From: Hamadaea tsunoensis DSM 44101
GTDB taxonomy: Bacteria > Actinomycetota > Actinomycetes > Mycobacteriales > Micromonosporaceae
Assembly (NCBI RefSeq): GCF_000428945.1
Contig: NZ_AUAX01000002.1
Coordinates: 1-64,000, forward strand
Reading direction: 5' to 3'
Length of the DNA: 64,000 bases
Position 1 is the first letter of the stretch. Each line of letters starts with the position of its first letter. Below the pieces are notes generated by a model. The model was not told the DNA's origin. It did not search any database and saw only the letters and a list, made by a program, of their open reading frames with translations. The position numbers and the translations under genes were made by a program. This document shows positions 34,784 through 43,644 of the stretch, one piece after another.

Positions 34784-35748
34784 GATCGGGTCCCGCGGCC
34801 GGGCACGAGGGCATCCTGCACGAGACGGCGTTCTACGGAGCCGACGAGGAGTTCCTCGCGATCGTGCTGCCCTTCCTGCGCGACGGCGTCGCCGCCGGGG
34901 AGCCGACCGTCTCCCTGTTCGGCGAACGCAACCAGGCACTGATCCGCGCGGCGATCGGCCCCGCGAGCGGCGTGGTGTTCATCGACGGCGGCGAGCACTA
35001 CCTGCGGCCGGCCGCGGCGATCCGCAGCCACCGCGAGATGCTGGCCGGCTACGTCGGTGACGGGGCGGCGCAGATCCGCATCGCCGGCGACGTACCGCAC
35101 CCGGGCGTCGGTGTGCCGTGGGAATGGTGGGCCCGCTACGAGGCCGCGGCCAACGAGGTCTACGACGAGTTCCCCATGTACGGGCTGTGCCCCTACGACA
35201 CCCGGATCACGCCGCCCGAGGTGCTCGACCACGCACGGCGTACGCACACGCATCTGGTGACGGCCGACGGGCTGCGCCATCGCAGTGACGCGTACCAGGA
35301 GCCCCGGGAGTTCCTGGCCACGGCCGTGACCCCGTGGAGCGAGCCGGTGGAGGCCGCGCCGCCGATCCTCGAACTGGGCGATCCCGCGCCCGACCTGGCG
35401 CGGGCGGCGCTCGCACCGCTGCAGGACATCGCGCGGCTCACCGACGACGACTGGCACGGCCTGCGGCTGAGCGTGACCGAGGCGGTCACCAACGCGCTGC
35501 TGCACGGCCGTCCGCGGGCGCGCCTGCGCGCCTGGGCGCAGCCTGGGCGGATCGTGGTCACCGTCACCGACCAGGGACGCGGTCCGGCCGATCCGACGGC
35601 CGGGCTGATGCCGGGCGCGGGGCCCGGCGGCCTGGGTCTGTGGCTGGCCCACCAGCTGTGCGCGTACGTGTCGCTGCAGCGCGACGACGAGGGGTTCACG
35701 ATCCGGCTGATCGCCGGAGCGCCCTCGCTGGGCTCGCCCCTCTCGTAG
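34780..35748 (+). CDS. MEDS sensor and HATPase (RsbW-type anti-sigma kinase) protein
   Basis: A 322-residue protein. Residues ~10-175 are a second MEDS domain (ILHETAFYGADEEFLAIVLP, FLRDGVAAGEPTVSLFGERN, VPWEWWARYEAA). Residues ~200-315 are an anti-sigma-type HATPase: N box LRLSVTEAVTNALLHG, then VTVTDQGRGP and GPGGLGLWLAHQLC. Such proteins bind ATP and hold a sigma or STAS partner. Two MEDS proteins side by side, one with STAS and one with HATPase, form an obvious switch pair. ATG 34780 overlaps the previous stop. Confidence 0.88.
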   Translation: MRSGPAAGHEGILHETAFYGADEEFLAIVLPFLRDGVAAGEPTVSLFGERNQALIRAAIGPASGVVFIDGGEHYLRPAAAIRSHREMLAGYVGDGAAQIRIAGDVPHPGVGVPWEWWARYEAAANEVYDEFPMYGLCPYDTRITPPEVLDHARRTHTHLVTADGLRHRSDAYQEPREFLATAVTPWSEPVEAAPPILELGDPAPDLARAALAPLQDIARLTDDDWHGLRLSVTEAVTNALLHGRPRARLRAWAQPGRIVVTVTDQGRGPADPTAGLMPGAGPGGLGLWLAHQLCAYVSLQRDDEGFTIRLIAGAPSLGSPLS

Positions 35749-35762
35749 CGGTCGCTGCGCCC

Positions 35763-35789
35763 TTGCGGAACTCGTACGGGTTTCCGCAA
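35763..35789 (+). terminator. hairpin terminator after the signalling cassette
   Basis: TTGCGGAA and TTCCGCAA pair around an 11-base loop, 14 bases after the HATPase stop. Confidence 0.6.
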
Positions 35790-35889
35790 CGCTCACCTCG
35801 CCCGATCACAGACGCCTGGTCCGCCGGTTCGATGCGGGACAAAGGTGCGCCGCGCCCTGTGGCGTACCAGGTCGTTCCTGGAGGAACAC

Positions 35890-38800
35890 ATGTCCCCATC
35901 CGACAGCCGGCCGCCGGATCCGGTGGCCGTGCCGCGGCGCTGGCGTACGCCGGTGCTGGCGGTTGCCGCTCTCGTCGGCGCGATGTTGTCTCTCACCGGT
36001 ACGCCGGGCGCCGGGGCAGCCGCCCCCGCGAAGCCTCCGTCGTCGCCGTCGATTCCCGGGCAGGCCCCGGCGGCGCCGCCGGTGTCGGCGGTCGAGCCGT
36101 CGATCGCGCGGGCCGCCGCCCCCGTCTGGCCGGCGCCGGTCAGCGGAACCGTGCGCTTGTCCGGATCCCCGGCGGCGGTGGCCGGATCGGTGGTCTCGGT
36201 CGCCGCGCCACGGCGGGCGGCCGCCGACGCGAGCACCGGCACGGCCAGGAGTGGCGGCGCAGCGGCCGCCGTCACGGATCAGGCTGCCAGCCCGGGTGCG
36301 GTGGCGGTGCGTACCCTCGACCGGAGCGTGATCGCCGCGGTCGGCGGTGTGGCTGCCGGAGCCGTCCTCACCCGGGCCGACGGGGTCGCGGGGCGCGGGC
36401 CGGTCGCGGTCTCGATCGACTACTCGGGCTTCCGGTACGCCTATGGCGGCGACTTCGCCGGCCGGGTGACCCTGGTGAGCCTGCCGGCGTGCGCCCTGAC
36501 CACGCCGGAGGCCGACGGTTGCCGGACTCGCACCTACCTGCACGCGGCCAATGACCAGGCGGCGGGCCGGGTGACCGCGACCGTCCAGGTAGGAACGGAC
36601 ACGACGGCCGCCGGCAGCGCCATGACGGTGGTGGCGCTCGCCGCCACGCCATCGAGCGGTGCGGGCGACTACCGGGCGACCGACCTGTCGCAGACGGGAA
36701 CGTGGGCGGTGTCGACCGGATCCGGCTCGTTCACCTACTCGGTGCCGATCACCGCGCCGCCCGCGCCCGTGGGCAAGACGCCGTCGGTGAAGCTGGACTA
36801 CGACTCGCAGTCGATCGACGGCCTGACCTCGGCGACCAACAACCAGGCGGGCTGGGTCGGGATGGGCTGGAAGCTGAACGACAGCTTCGTGCAGCGGCAC
36901 TACCGGTCCTGCAAGGACGACGGCGAGTCCTCGTCGAACAGCGAGCTGTGCTGGGACTCGCCCAACACCACCGCCGGAACCGACCCCGGGTTCGCGTACT
37001 ACACGATCACTCTCAACGGCGTCTCCGCGGTCATGGTGAAGGACCCGGCCAACGCCAACCTGTTCCACCTGTCCGACGACCCGGGCTGGCAGATCCAGCA
37101 CATGACCGGCGGGCACGGCGCCGACGACGAGTACTGGGTCGTGTCCACTCCGGACGGCAGCCGCTACTACCTCGGCTGGGGCCGCGACGAGGCCGACTCG
37201 TCGGCGACGAACTCGGTCTGGACCGCTCCGGTGTTCGGCAACGACCCGGGCGAGCCGTGCTACACGACCGGCACGCTGTCGCCCTGCACGCAGGCCTGGC
37301 GCTGGAACCTCGACCGGGTCATCGACGCCAACGAGGTCGAGTCGGCGTACAAGTACAACGTCGAGACGAACAACTACTACTCGACGCTGGGCTCGGACGT
37401 CGAGCGCGCGTACGACCGCGGCGGCAACCTGCTGGAGATCGACTACGGCTGGGCCACCCAGATCACGGGTTCGACCTTCACCGACAAGATCACGTTCAAC
37501 AACGTCAACCGCTGCCTGACCCGGATGGCCGCGACCGACCCGATCCGCAACACCGACCCGGTCTGCCCGACGATCGCCTCGACCCCGTCGGACTATCCCG
37601 ACGTGCCGACCGATCTGATCTGCGCGGCCGGCGACTCGGGCAAGTGCGCGTCGCACGCCGACGCGCCGGTGTTCTTCACCACGCAGATGCTGCTCGAGGT
37701 CAGCACGTGGACGCTCAACCAGGCCGGTACGGACTGGGACCACGTGCTGAACTACACCCTGCGGCACTCGCTGGTGAACCCGACCGGCACGGTGACGAGA
37801 CATCTGTGGCTCGACTACATCCAGCGCAAGACGTACGCCGGCGGGACGAGCCTGTACCTGCCCGTCATCAACTTCGACGGCAGCGACATCGACAACGAGG
37901 TCGGCTCCGGGGAGCTGAACTTCCACCGGGTCACGACCGTCCACACCGACCTCGGCGGGACGATCTCGGTCACCTACGGCCACCAGAACACCTGCGACGC
38001 GACGCACCTGCCGACCGAGGCGAACAACACCATGGACTGCTTCCGGCAGCAGTGGACGCCGGAGGGCGGCAGCCAGCAGTGGGGCTGGTTCAAGAAGTGG
38101 CTCGTGAAGACCGTCGTCATCGACCCGAGGGTCGGGTACGCGGGCTCCCACGACGGCGATCCGGTGCAGACGTACACGTACGACTACTCGGTGGGCAAGC
38201 CGGGCTGGCGGTTCCCCGAGGATCCGACGATGCGCCGCGACGACGAGTCGTGGAACGAGTGGCGCGGGTACAGCCAGGTCATCGTGACCACCGGGTCGGC
38301 CGCCGGCAAGTCGTCGACCCACTACTGGCTCTACCAGGGGCTCGACGGCGACCGGAAGGTGAAGGCGCCGGCGAGTGACGCCGACTACAAGTCGGTGACC
38401 GTCACCGGGACGGCCGGCGTCTCGTCCACGGACTACTCGTGGGCGGCCAACAAGGTGCTGGAGACCGAGACCCTGGACAGCGCCGGCACGGCCCAGGAGC
38501 ACACGATCCACCACTACTGGGCCACGACGATCGCCGCGTACCCGGGGGTGAAGGACGGGCGGTTCATCCGGGAGGACAAGACGACGACCCGGACGAAGAT
38601 CTCGACCTCCACCACGGCCGACACGACCTGGCGGGAGCGGATCACCGACAGCACGTTCGACATGGCGCAGGAGGCGACGAAGCTGTTCGGCCTGCCGGTG
38701 CGCAGCGAGGACCTCGGCCAGACCGGCGGCGCCGCCGACGAGCGCTGCGTCGTCACCACGTACGCGTTCAACACCGACCAGTTCTCCAACAGCAGCGTGC

Positions 38801-41800
38801 TGCGCTTCATGGCCCTGCCGCAGGAGGTGAAGCACTACGGGGCGGCCTGCGCGACGGCTTCGACGTCCAATCAGGACAGTGACGTCGTCACCCTGTACGA
38901 CTCGGCGGCCGGTCTGGCGACGAACAAGCCGACCGACGGCAACGCGACCGAGACCGACACGTACCTGAACGCGACGTCGGTGGTCAAGACGAAGGCCACC
39001 TACGACACCGGCGGGCGGATCCTCACCGCGACCGACGGCCGCGGCAACACGACCACGACCGCGTACAGCCCGGCGGCGAACTGGCCGTGGAGCGGGACGA
39101 AGGTCACCACGCCGGTGCCCGACCCGACCGGGACGACCGGCTCGGCGACGGCGTTCAGCTCGACCACCTACCGGTCCCAGTTCGACGGCCAGACCACCCG
39201 CGTCACCGACGCCAACGGGCACGACACGCGGATGGCGTACGACACGGCGGGCCGGCTGCTCAGCGTCTGGATGCCCGCCGAGTCGGCGAGCTACCCGAAC
39301 CAGCCGGCGACGATGAACTTCACCTACACCATCCCGACGGCGGTGGTCAGCACGGTGCCGGACGCGGTCACCGGGCCGGCCGTGACGGTGGCCAAGACGC
39401 TGCAGGCGGCCCCGTCGACCTACCTCACCTCGGCCACCTACGTCGACGGCAACGGCCGGGTACGCGAGACCCAGGACAGCGCCGCCGACGGCTCCGCCGG
39501 CCGGATCGTGACCGTGACCCGGTACGACGACGCCGGCCGGTCGGTCGGCACCTCGTCGGGCTTCTTCAACGCGTCGGCGCCCGGCTCGGGCATGCTCAAC
39601 CCGACGCTCGCCGCGATCCCGGCGTTCGGTCAGTCCATCCTGGACTACGCCGGCCGGGTCACCGAGTCGCAGCTGCTGAAGAACGGCGTCCTGCAACCGC
39701 AGCAGCACGCGTACACGGCGTACCACGGGGACTACGTCACGACGACGTCGCCGACGGGTTCGGTCGGTGACGCGTACAGCGACGTGTTCGGCAACGTGAC
39801 AAGCGTCGTGCAGCACACCCCGGACCTGACCCCGGCGAGCATCACGACGCAGTACACCTACACCCCGGCCGGCGCGCTGGCCACGATCGTCGACGCCGGC
39901 AACCACACCAGCCGCTACACCTACGACTGGGCGGGGCACGAGCTCACCAGCAGCGACCCCGACGCGGGCGCGACCAGCAGCACGTACGACGCGAACGGCA
40001 ACGTGGTCGCCACCGTGGACGCCAAGAACGTCACCTTGTCCACCGTGTACGACGCGATGAACCGCAGGACCGCCGTGTGGAGCGGCGCCGCCGGCACGGG
40101 TACGAAGCTGACGGCGTTCACCTACGACACCGCGCCCGGCGGCAAGGGCGTGCAGGCGTCCGCGAGCGCGATCACCGGCGCGGGCACCTACACCCGGACC
40201 GTGGACGGCTACGACGCCGACGGCCGCAACCTCGGCAACACCGTGACGATCCCGTCCGGTGAGGGCGCCCTCGCCGGGACGTACGACACGAAGACGGCGT
40301 ACGACGCGGCGGGGCACGTCGTCGGCCAGACGTTCCCGGCCGTCGGCGGCCTGCCCGCCGAGACGGTGACCGCCGCCTACGTCGCCGGCCGCGCCAGCAC
40401 GCTGAGCAGTCCGCTCGGCAGCTACGTCGCGTCGACCGCGTACGCGAACTACGGCCCGATGCTCGGCCGGGTCTACGGCACGGCGACGCAAGGGGTGAAC
40501 CGCTCCTTCACCTGGGATCAGACGACGGGCCGGATCACCAACATCACCACGCAGGCGGTGCAGGCCGGGGTCGCCACGACCGCCCAGAGCGACACGTACT
40601 CGTTCGACAACGGCGGAAACGTCGTGCAGTTGGCGAGCACCGCGGGACCGGCGCAGCAGCAGTGCTACTCCTACGACAGCCTGTCGCGGCTGACGTCGGC
40701 GTACACGGCCACGGCGGCGGCGGTGGGTCCGTGCGGGAGCACTCCGGCCGATCACACCGGCGGTGTCGCTCCGTACGATCTCGCGTACCACTACGACGCG
40801 CTCGGCGACATCACGTCGGTCGGCGACAACGTCACGGGGACGACGAGCACCTACACCTACGGCGACACCGGACACGTGCACGCGGTGACCGACGTCGCGC
40901 GTACCGGCGGGGCGGGCGGGCACGACTCGTTCGCGTACGACCTCAACGGCGACGAGACCAGCCGCGCGGTGACGGGCGGCACGGCGACGCTCGCCTGGGA
41001 CGTGCAGCACCATCTCGCATCGTCCACTGTGGGCACAGCGGCGACCCGGTTCACCTACGACGCCGACGGGACCCGCCTGCTGCGCAAGGACCCGTCGACG
41101 GCCGTGCTCTACCTGCCGGGCCAGGAACTGCGCCTGACCGGCGGCACCGTCACCGCCACCCGCTACTACACCAGCGGCGGCGCCATCGTGGCGATGCGGG
41201 TCGGCGACACCTCCGCCGCCCACCTGTCCTGGCTCACCAGCGACGGGCAGGGCAGCACCCAGGTCACCGTCAACGGCGCGACCGGGGCGTACACGCAGCA
41301 GCGCTACCTGCCCTACGGCAAGCAGCGCGGCACGCAAGGCCCGGCGGCCGGCACCGACCGCGGGTTCCTCGGCAAGAACTACGACAGCAGCACGGGACTC
41401 GTCGCCGCCGGCGCGCGGTACTACGACCCCGCCGTGGGCGCGTTCGTGAGCCCCGATCCGCTGTCGTCCCCCGCCAACCCGCAGACCTTGGACGCGTACG
41501 CCTACAGCACCGACGATCCGGTGAACGGCAGCGACGCGTCCGGGCTGATGACGGCGAGCCAGTGCGCCACCTACCTCTGCTACCAGCAGATCATGGCGGC
41601 GTCGGCGGCCGACAACGCGCGGTCGGCGGCGTCCTGCACGACGCAGAAGTGCCACGACCAGGTCGTGCACAGCAACTGCTACTGCAACGACGGCTTCACG
41701 GTGGCCAAGAAGCCGGGCGTCAAGGATCCCTGCGACAGCAAGTGCGGCAACGACCGGCTGAAGACCGGGGCGCTGAACGCCGACAGCCTGAAGGACACGG

Positions 41801-42390
41801 TGGACGCGGTCAGCCTGTACAGCGAACTGCTGTACCAGGCGTTCCCGTCGGCGGACATCAGCCAGTTGATGGCCTGGAACTCCGCCTGCGTCAGCGGCGA
41901 CGCGTCCTGCCCGCTGCGGGTGACGTTCACGACCGAGACCGGCCCGTACTCGGCCTGGACGCTGCTGCCGAACGTGAACCTCAGCGGCGACGTGTTCGAC
42001 CTCTCCAACACCGCCAACCCGCCGGCGCCCTACTTCGAGAACTCCGTCAGCAAGGGCATCACCGGCGGTCTGGGCGCATCGGCTCCCTTCAAGGGAGTCG
42101 ACATCGGGGCGACGGTGGATCTGAGTTACGAGAAGACCAAGACGAAGGGCTTCAGCTTCCCGCTGGACAACGACGGCGGGAAGTGGACGACCGGCTGGCT
42201 GTCGGTCAAGGCCCGGGCCCAGTGGACGCAGACGACGATGACCGTCACGTACGCCGACGGCGCGCCGATGCAGACCCAGACCGGCTGGCAGGTGACGATA
42301 CAGACGAAGTACGCCTCGGCGGGCACCGGTGACGACGGCGCCATCCCGGCTCCCGGCGCCGACGTGCTCAACGAGCTGTTCGGCGGCTGA
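35890..42390 (+). CDS. secreted RHS/YD-repeat protein with unrecognised C-terminal domain
   Basis: A 2166-residue protein. A signal peptide (about 1-40: RRWRTPVLAVAALVGAMLSL, then ALA-like GAGAAAP) directs export. Residues ~250-1000 match the secreted SpvB/RHS-type N-terminal region (VKLDYDSQSIDGLTSATNNQ, WRWNLDRVIDANEVESAYKY). YD repeats run from about 1030 to 1800, and the RHS core ends at about 1858 (GLVAAGARYYDPAVGAFVSP). The last ~290 residues are Cys-rich first (CTTQKCHD, CYCND, CDSKCG) then beta-rich, and match no toxin domain I know. ATG 35890 follows GGAGGAA. No immunity-like gene follows; the next gene is on the other strand. Confidence 0.92.
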   Translation: MSPSDSRPPDPVAVPRRWRTPVLAVAALVGAMLSLTGTPGAGAAAPAKPPSSPSIPGQAPAAPPVSAVEPSIARAAAPVWPAPVSGTVRLSGSPAAVAGSVVSVAAPRRAAADASTGTARSGGAAAAVTDQAASPGAVAVRTLDRSVIAAVGGVAAGAVLTRADGVAGRGPVAVSIDYSGFRYAYGGDFAGRVTLVSLPACALTTPEADGCRTRTYLHAANDQAAGRVTATVQVGTDTTAAGSAMTVVALAATPSSGAGDYRATDLSQTGTWAVSTGSGSFTYSVPITAPPAPVGKTPSVKLDYDSQSIDGLTSATNNQAGWVGMGWKLNDSFVQRHYRSCKDDGESSSNSELCWDSPNTTAGTDPGFAYYTITLNGVSAVMVKDPANANLFHLSDDPGWQIQHMTGGHGADDEYWVVSTPDGSRYYLGWGRDEADSSATNSVWTAPVFGNDPGEPCYTTGTLSPCTQAWRWNLDRVIDANEVESAYKYNVETNNYYSTLGSDVERAYDRGGNLLEIDYGWATQITGSTFTDKITFNNVNRCLTRMAATDPIRNTDPVCPTIASTPSDYPDVPTDLICAAGDSGKCASHADAPVFFTTQMLLEVSTWTLNQAGTDWDHVLNYTLRHSLVNPTGTVTRHLWLDYIQRKTYAGGTSLYLPVINFDGSDIDNEVGSGELNFHRVTTVHTDLGGTISVTYGHQNTCDATHLPTEANNTMDCFRQQWTPEGGSQQWGWFKKWLVKTVVIDPRVGYAGSHDGDPVQTYTYDYSVGKPGWRFPEDPTMRRDDESWNEWRGYSQVIVTTGSAAGKSSTHYWLYQGLDGDRKVKAPASDADYKSVTVTGTAGVSSTDYSWAANKVLETETLDSAGTAQEHTIHHYWATTIAAYPGVKDGRFIREDKTTTRTKISTSTTADTTWRERITDSTFDMAQEATKLFGLPVRSEDLGQTGGAADERCVVTTYAFNTDQFSNSSVLRFMALPQEVKHYGAACATASTSNQDSDVVTLYDSAAGLATNKPTDGNATETDTYLNATSVVKTKATYDTGGRILTATDGRGNTTTTAYSPAANWPWSGTKVTTPVPDPTGTTGSATAFSSTTYRSQFDGQTTRVTDANGHDTRMAYDTAGRLLSVWMPAESASYPNQPATMNFTYTIPTAVVSTVPDAVTGPAVTVAKTLQAAPSTYLTSATYVDGNGRVRETQDSAADGSAGRIVTVTRYDDAGRSVGTSSGFFNASAPGSGMLNPTLAAIPAFGQSILDYAGRVTESQLLKNGVLQPQQHAYTAYHGDYVTTTSPTGSVGDAYSDVFGNVTSVVQHTPDLTPASITTQYTYTPAGALATIVDAGNHTSRYTYDWAGHELTSSDPDAGATSSTYDANGNVVATVDAKNVTLSTVYDAMNRRTAVWSGAAGTGTKLTAFTYDTAPGGKGVQASASAITGAGTYTRTVDGYDADGRNLGNTVTIPSGEGALAGTYDTKTAYDAAGHVVGQTFPAVGGLPAETVTAAYVAGRASTLSSPLGSYVASTAYANYGPMLGRVYGTATQGVNRSFTWDQTTGRITNITTQAVQAGVATTAQSDTYSFDNGGNVVQLASTAGPAQQQCYSYDSLSRLTSAYTATAAAVGPCGSTPADHTGGVAPYDLAYHYDALGDITSVGDNVTGTTSTYTYGDTGHVHAVTDVARTGGAGGHDSFAYDLNGDETSRAVTGGTATLAWDVQHHLASSTVGTAATRFTYDADGTRLLRKDPSTAVLYLPGQELRLTGGTVTATRYYTSGGAIVAMRVGDTSAAHLSWLTSDGQGSTQVTVNGATGAYTQQRYLPYGKQRGTQGPAAGTDRGFLGKNYDSSTGLVAAGARYYDPAVGAFVSPDPLSSPANPQTLDAYAYSTDDPVNGSDASGLMTASQCATYLCYQQIMAASAADNARSAASCTTQKCHDQVVHSNCYCNDGFTVAKKPGVKDPCDSKCGNDRLKTGALNADSLKDTVDAVSLYSELLYQAFPSADISQLMAWNSACVSGDASCPLRVTFTTETGPYSAWTLLPNVNLSGDVFDLSNTANPPAPYFENSVSKGITGGLGASAPFKGVDIGATVDLSYEKTKTKGFSFPLDNDGGKWTTGWLSVKARAQWTQTTMTVTYADGAPMQTQTGWQVTIQTKYASAGTGDDGAIPAPGADVLNELFGG

Positions 42391-42412
42391 GCCGGCACCA
42401 CCAGGGGCGAAG

Positions 42413-42454
42413 CGCCCGGCCGGGATCACGATCTCGGCCGGGCGTTCCGCTTTT
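42413..42454 (+). terminator. terminator of the RHS gene
   Basis: CGCCCGGCCG (42413-42422) pairs with CGGCCGGGCG (42435-42444), followed by TTCCGCTTTT. It can serve both convergent genes. Confidence 0.8.
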
Positions 42455-42477
42455 CGGGGTTCCCTGTCGAAAGCCGG

Positions 42478-42509
42478 TCAGGGCTTCTTGGGGTCAGGGC
42501 TTCTTGGGG
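42478..42509 (-). repeat. 16-bp tandem duplication at the DUF1996 stop codon
   Basis: TCAGGGCTTCTTGGGG occurs twice head to tail (42478-42493 and 42494-42509). The inner copy holds the real last residues and stop (KKP, then TGA) of the DUF1996 protein; the outer copy lies beyond the stop, 16 bases out of phase. Confidence 0.85.
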
Positions 42510-43351
42510 TCCTGGCCGAAGCCGTTGCACTGGCGTCCGCCGTTGATGCAGTACCCGACCAGGTACGCCTGCCGGGTGGCGTCCCAGCCGTTCATGAAGT
42601 CGTAGTGGAACGTGTAGCCGGCCCCGGAGGAGTACGCGAGCCCGCTCGTGTCGCCGTTGTTCAGCGGATAGGGCAGCTTGATCTCCAGCATCGGCAGCGG
42701 TACGGGATGGTCGGCCGGACAGCGTCCGCTCACCGGGAACGCCATGTGCGACTTGTGGTCGGCCGTGTCCAGGTGGACGCCGTCCCAGCAGCTCGGCGCG
42801 GTCAGGCGTACCTGGAGGGTGGAGCCGGCCGGGCAGGACGCCGGGATGTCGGCGCCCTTGTAGCCGGTGCACTGCCAGTTGCCCTGGAAGTGCGCCACGT
42901 CAGGCGTACGCGCGTCGCCGACGAGCAGCTTGAAACCGGCCGGGAACGGCTGGACGGTGCGGTAGTCGGTCACCCCGGACTTGTAGTAGACCGTCGGCTT
43001 GTCCGGCTGCAGCGGTACGCCGCGCTGGAGCAGCGTCGGGAACCAGTAGCCGGAGGCGTCGAGGGTGTCCTCGCAGGTGGTGGCGCCGCCGACGAGCGAC
43101 TGCGGGGTGGACGCGGCGTTCGTCGACGGGTTGCCGATGAACGAGTGGTTGTGCGAGGCGCCGGCCAGGCCCGGGAAGACGATCGGGTCGTCGTTGAGGC
43201 TGTGGTTGACCGTGCAGTTGGCGTGCATCTCGTGGTACTGGGTCCGCGGCGGGTCGTCGGCCGCGTGGGCCGGGCCGGCGACGGCGGCGGTCAGCAGCAG
43301 CCCGGCGATCGCCAGCGGGGCCAGCCGGGAACGGATGGATCGGATGCGCAT
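42494..43351 (-). CDS. secreted DUF1996 protein
   Basis: This 285-residue product has a clear signal peptide (SRLAPLAIAGLLLTAAVAGP, cleavage after AHA). The mature part is DUF1996: YHEMHANCTVNHSLNDDPIV, SHNHSFIGNPSTNA, TCEDTLDASGYWFPTLL, SHMAFPVSGRCPADHPVPLP and TFHYDFMNGWD. The family occurs in fungi and actinomycetes, often with carbohydrate-binding domains, and has no proven function; conserved His and Asp residues suggest metal binding. ATG 43351 has AAGGAG at 6 bases. It is divergent from the beta-helix protein, with shared GGCAA/TTGCC motifs between them. Confidence 0.92.
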   Translation of the reverse strand: MRIRSIRSRLAPLAIAGLLLTAAVAGPAHAADDPPRTQYHEMHANCTVNHSLNDDPIVFPGLAGASHNHSFIGNPSTNAASTPQSLVGGATTCEDTLDASGYWFPTLLQRGVPLQPDKPTVYYKSGVTDYRTVQPFPAGFKLLVGDARTPDVAHFQGNWQCTGYKGADIPASCPAGSTLQVRLTAPSCWDGVHLDTADHKSHMAFPVSGRCPADHPVPLPMLEIKLPYPLNNGDTSGLAYSSGAGYTFHYDFMNGWDATRQAYLVGYCINGGRQCNGFGQDPKKP

Positions 43352-43381
43352 GTCGACTCCTTGGGCATTGAATCGAGCATC

Positions 43382-43505
43382 GGCAATGGATGGTGCCGGA
43401 CGCTAGCAGCGGTCCGAAACAGACGGCAATCGGTTGCCATAATTTGCCAGACGGTCTTGGCCCCGACCGTGCCGCTTGAAGATCTTTTTGGCAAATCGGT
43501 GGCAA
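43382..43505. promoter_or_regulatory. cluster of GGCAA/TTGCC half-sites between divergent secreted-protein genes
   Basis: GGCAA occurs at 43382, 43425, 43490 and 43501, and TTGCC at 43434 and 43444. The pair at 43425-43438 is a perfect 5-4-5 palindrome. The arrangement resembles LacI- or other dimer-type operators. No regulator gene is adjacent. Confidence 0.45.
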
Positions 43506-43644
43506 GCGATTGATCGGCGCCGCGCCGCGGCCTACCGTCTGTCGGCACCGGCGCTGCTGCCCGCTCGCCGGTCGTCCTCGCCATCCGCACCGTACGCACG
43601 CACGATGCGGTGCTGGCGCATGCCATCCGTCCACAGGAGATGCG

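Noticed and set aside
35806-42429. A 2207-residue open frame antisense to the RHS gene
   Set aside because: Arg/Val/Gly-rich with no domain; a shadow caused by the GC-rich third positions of the real RHS gene.
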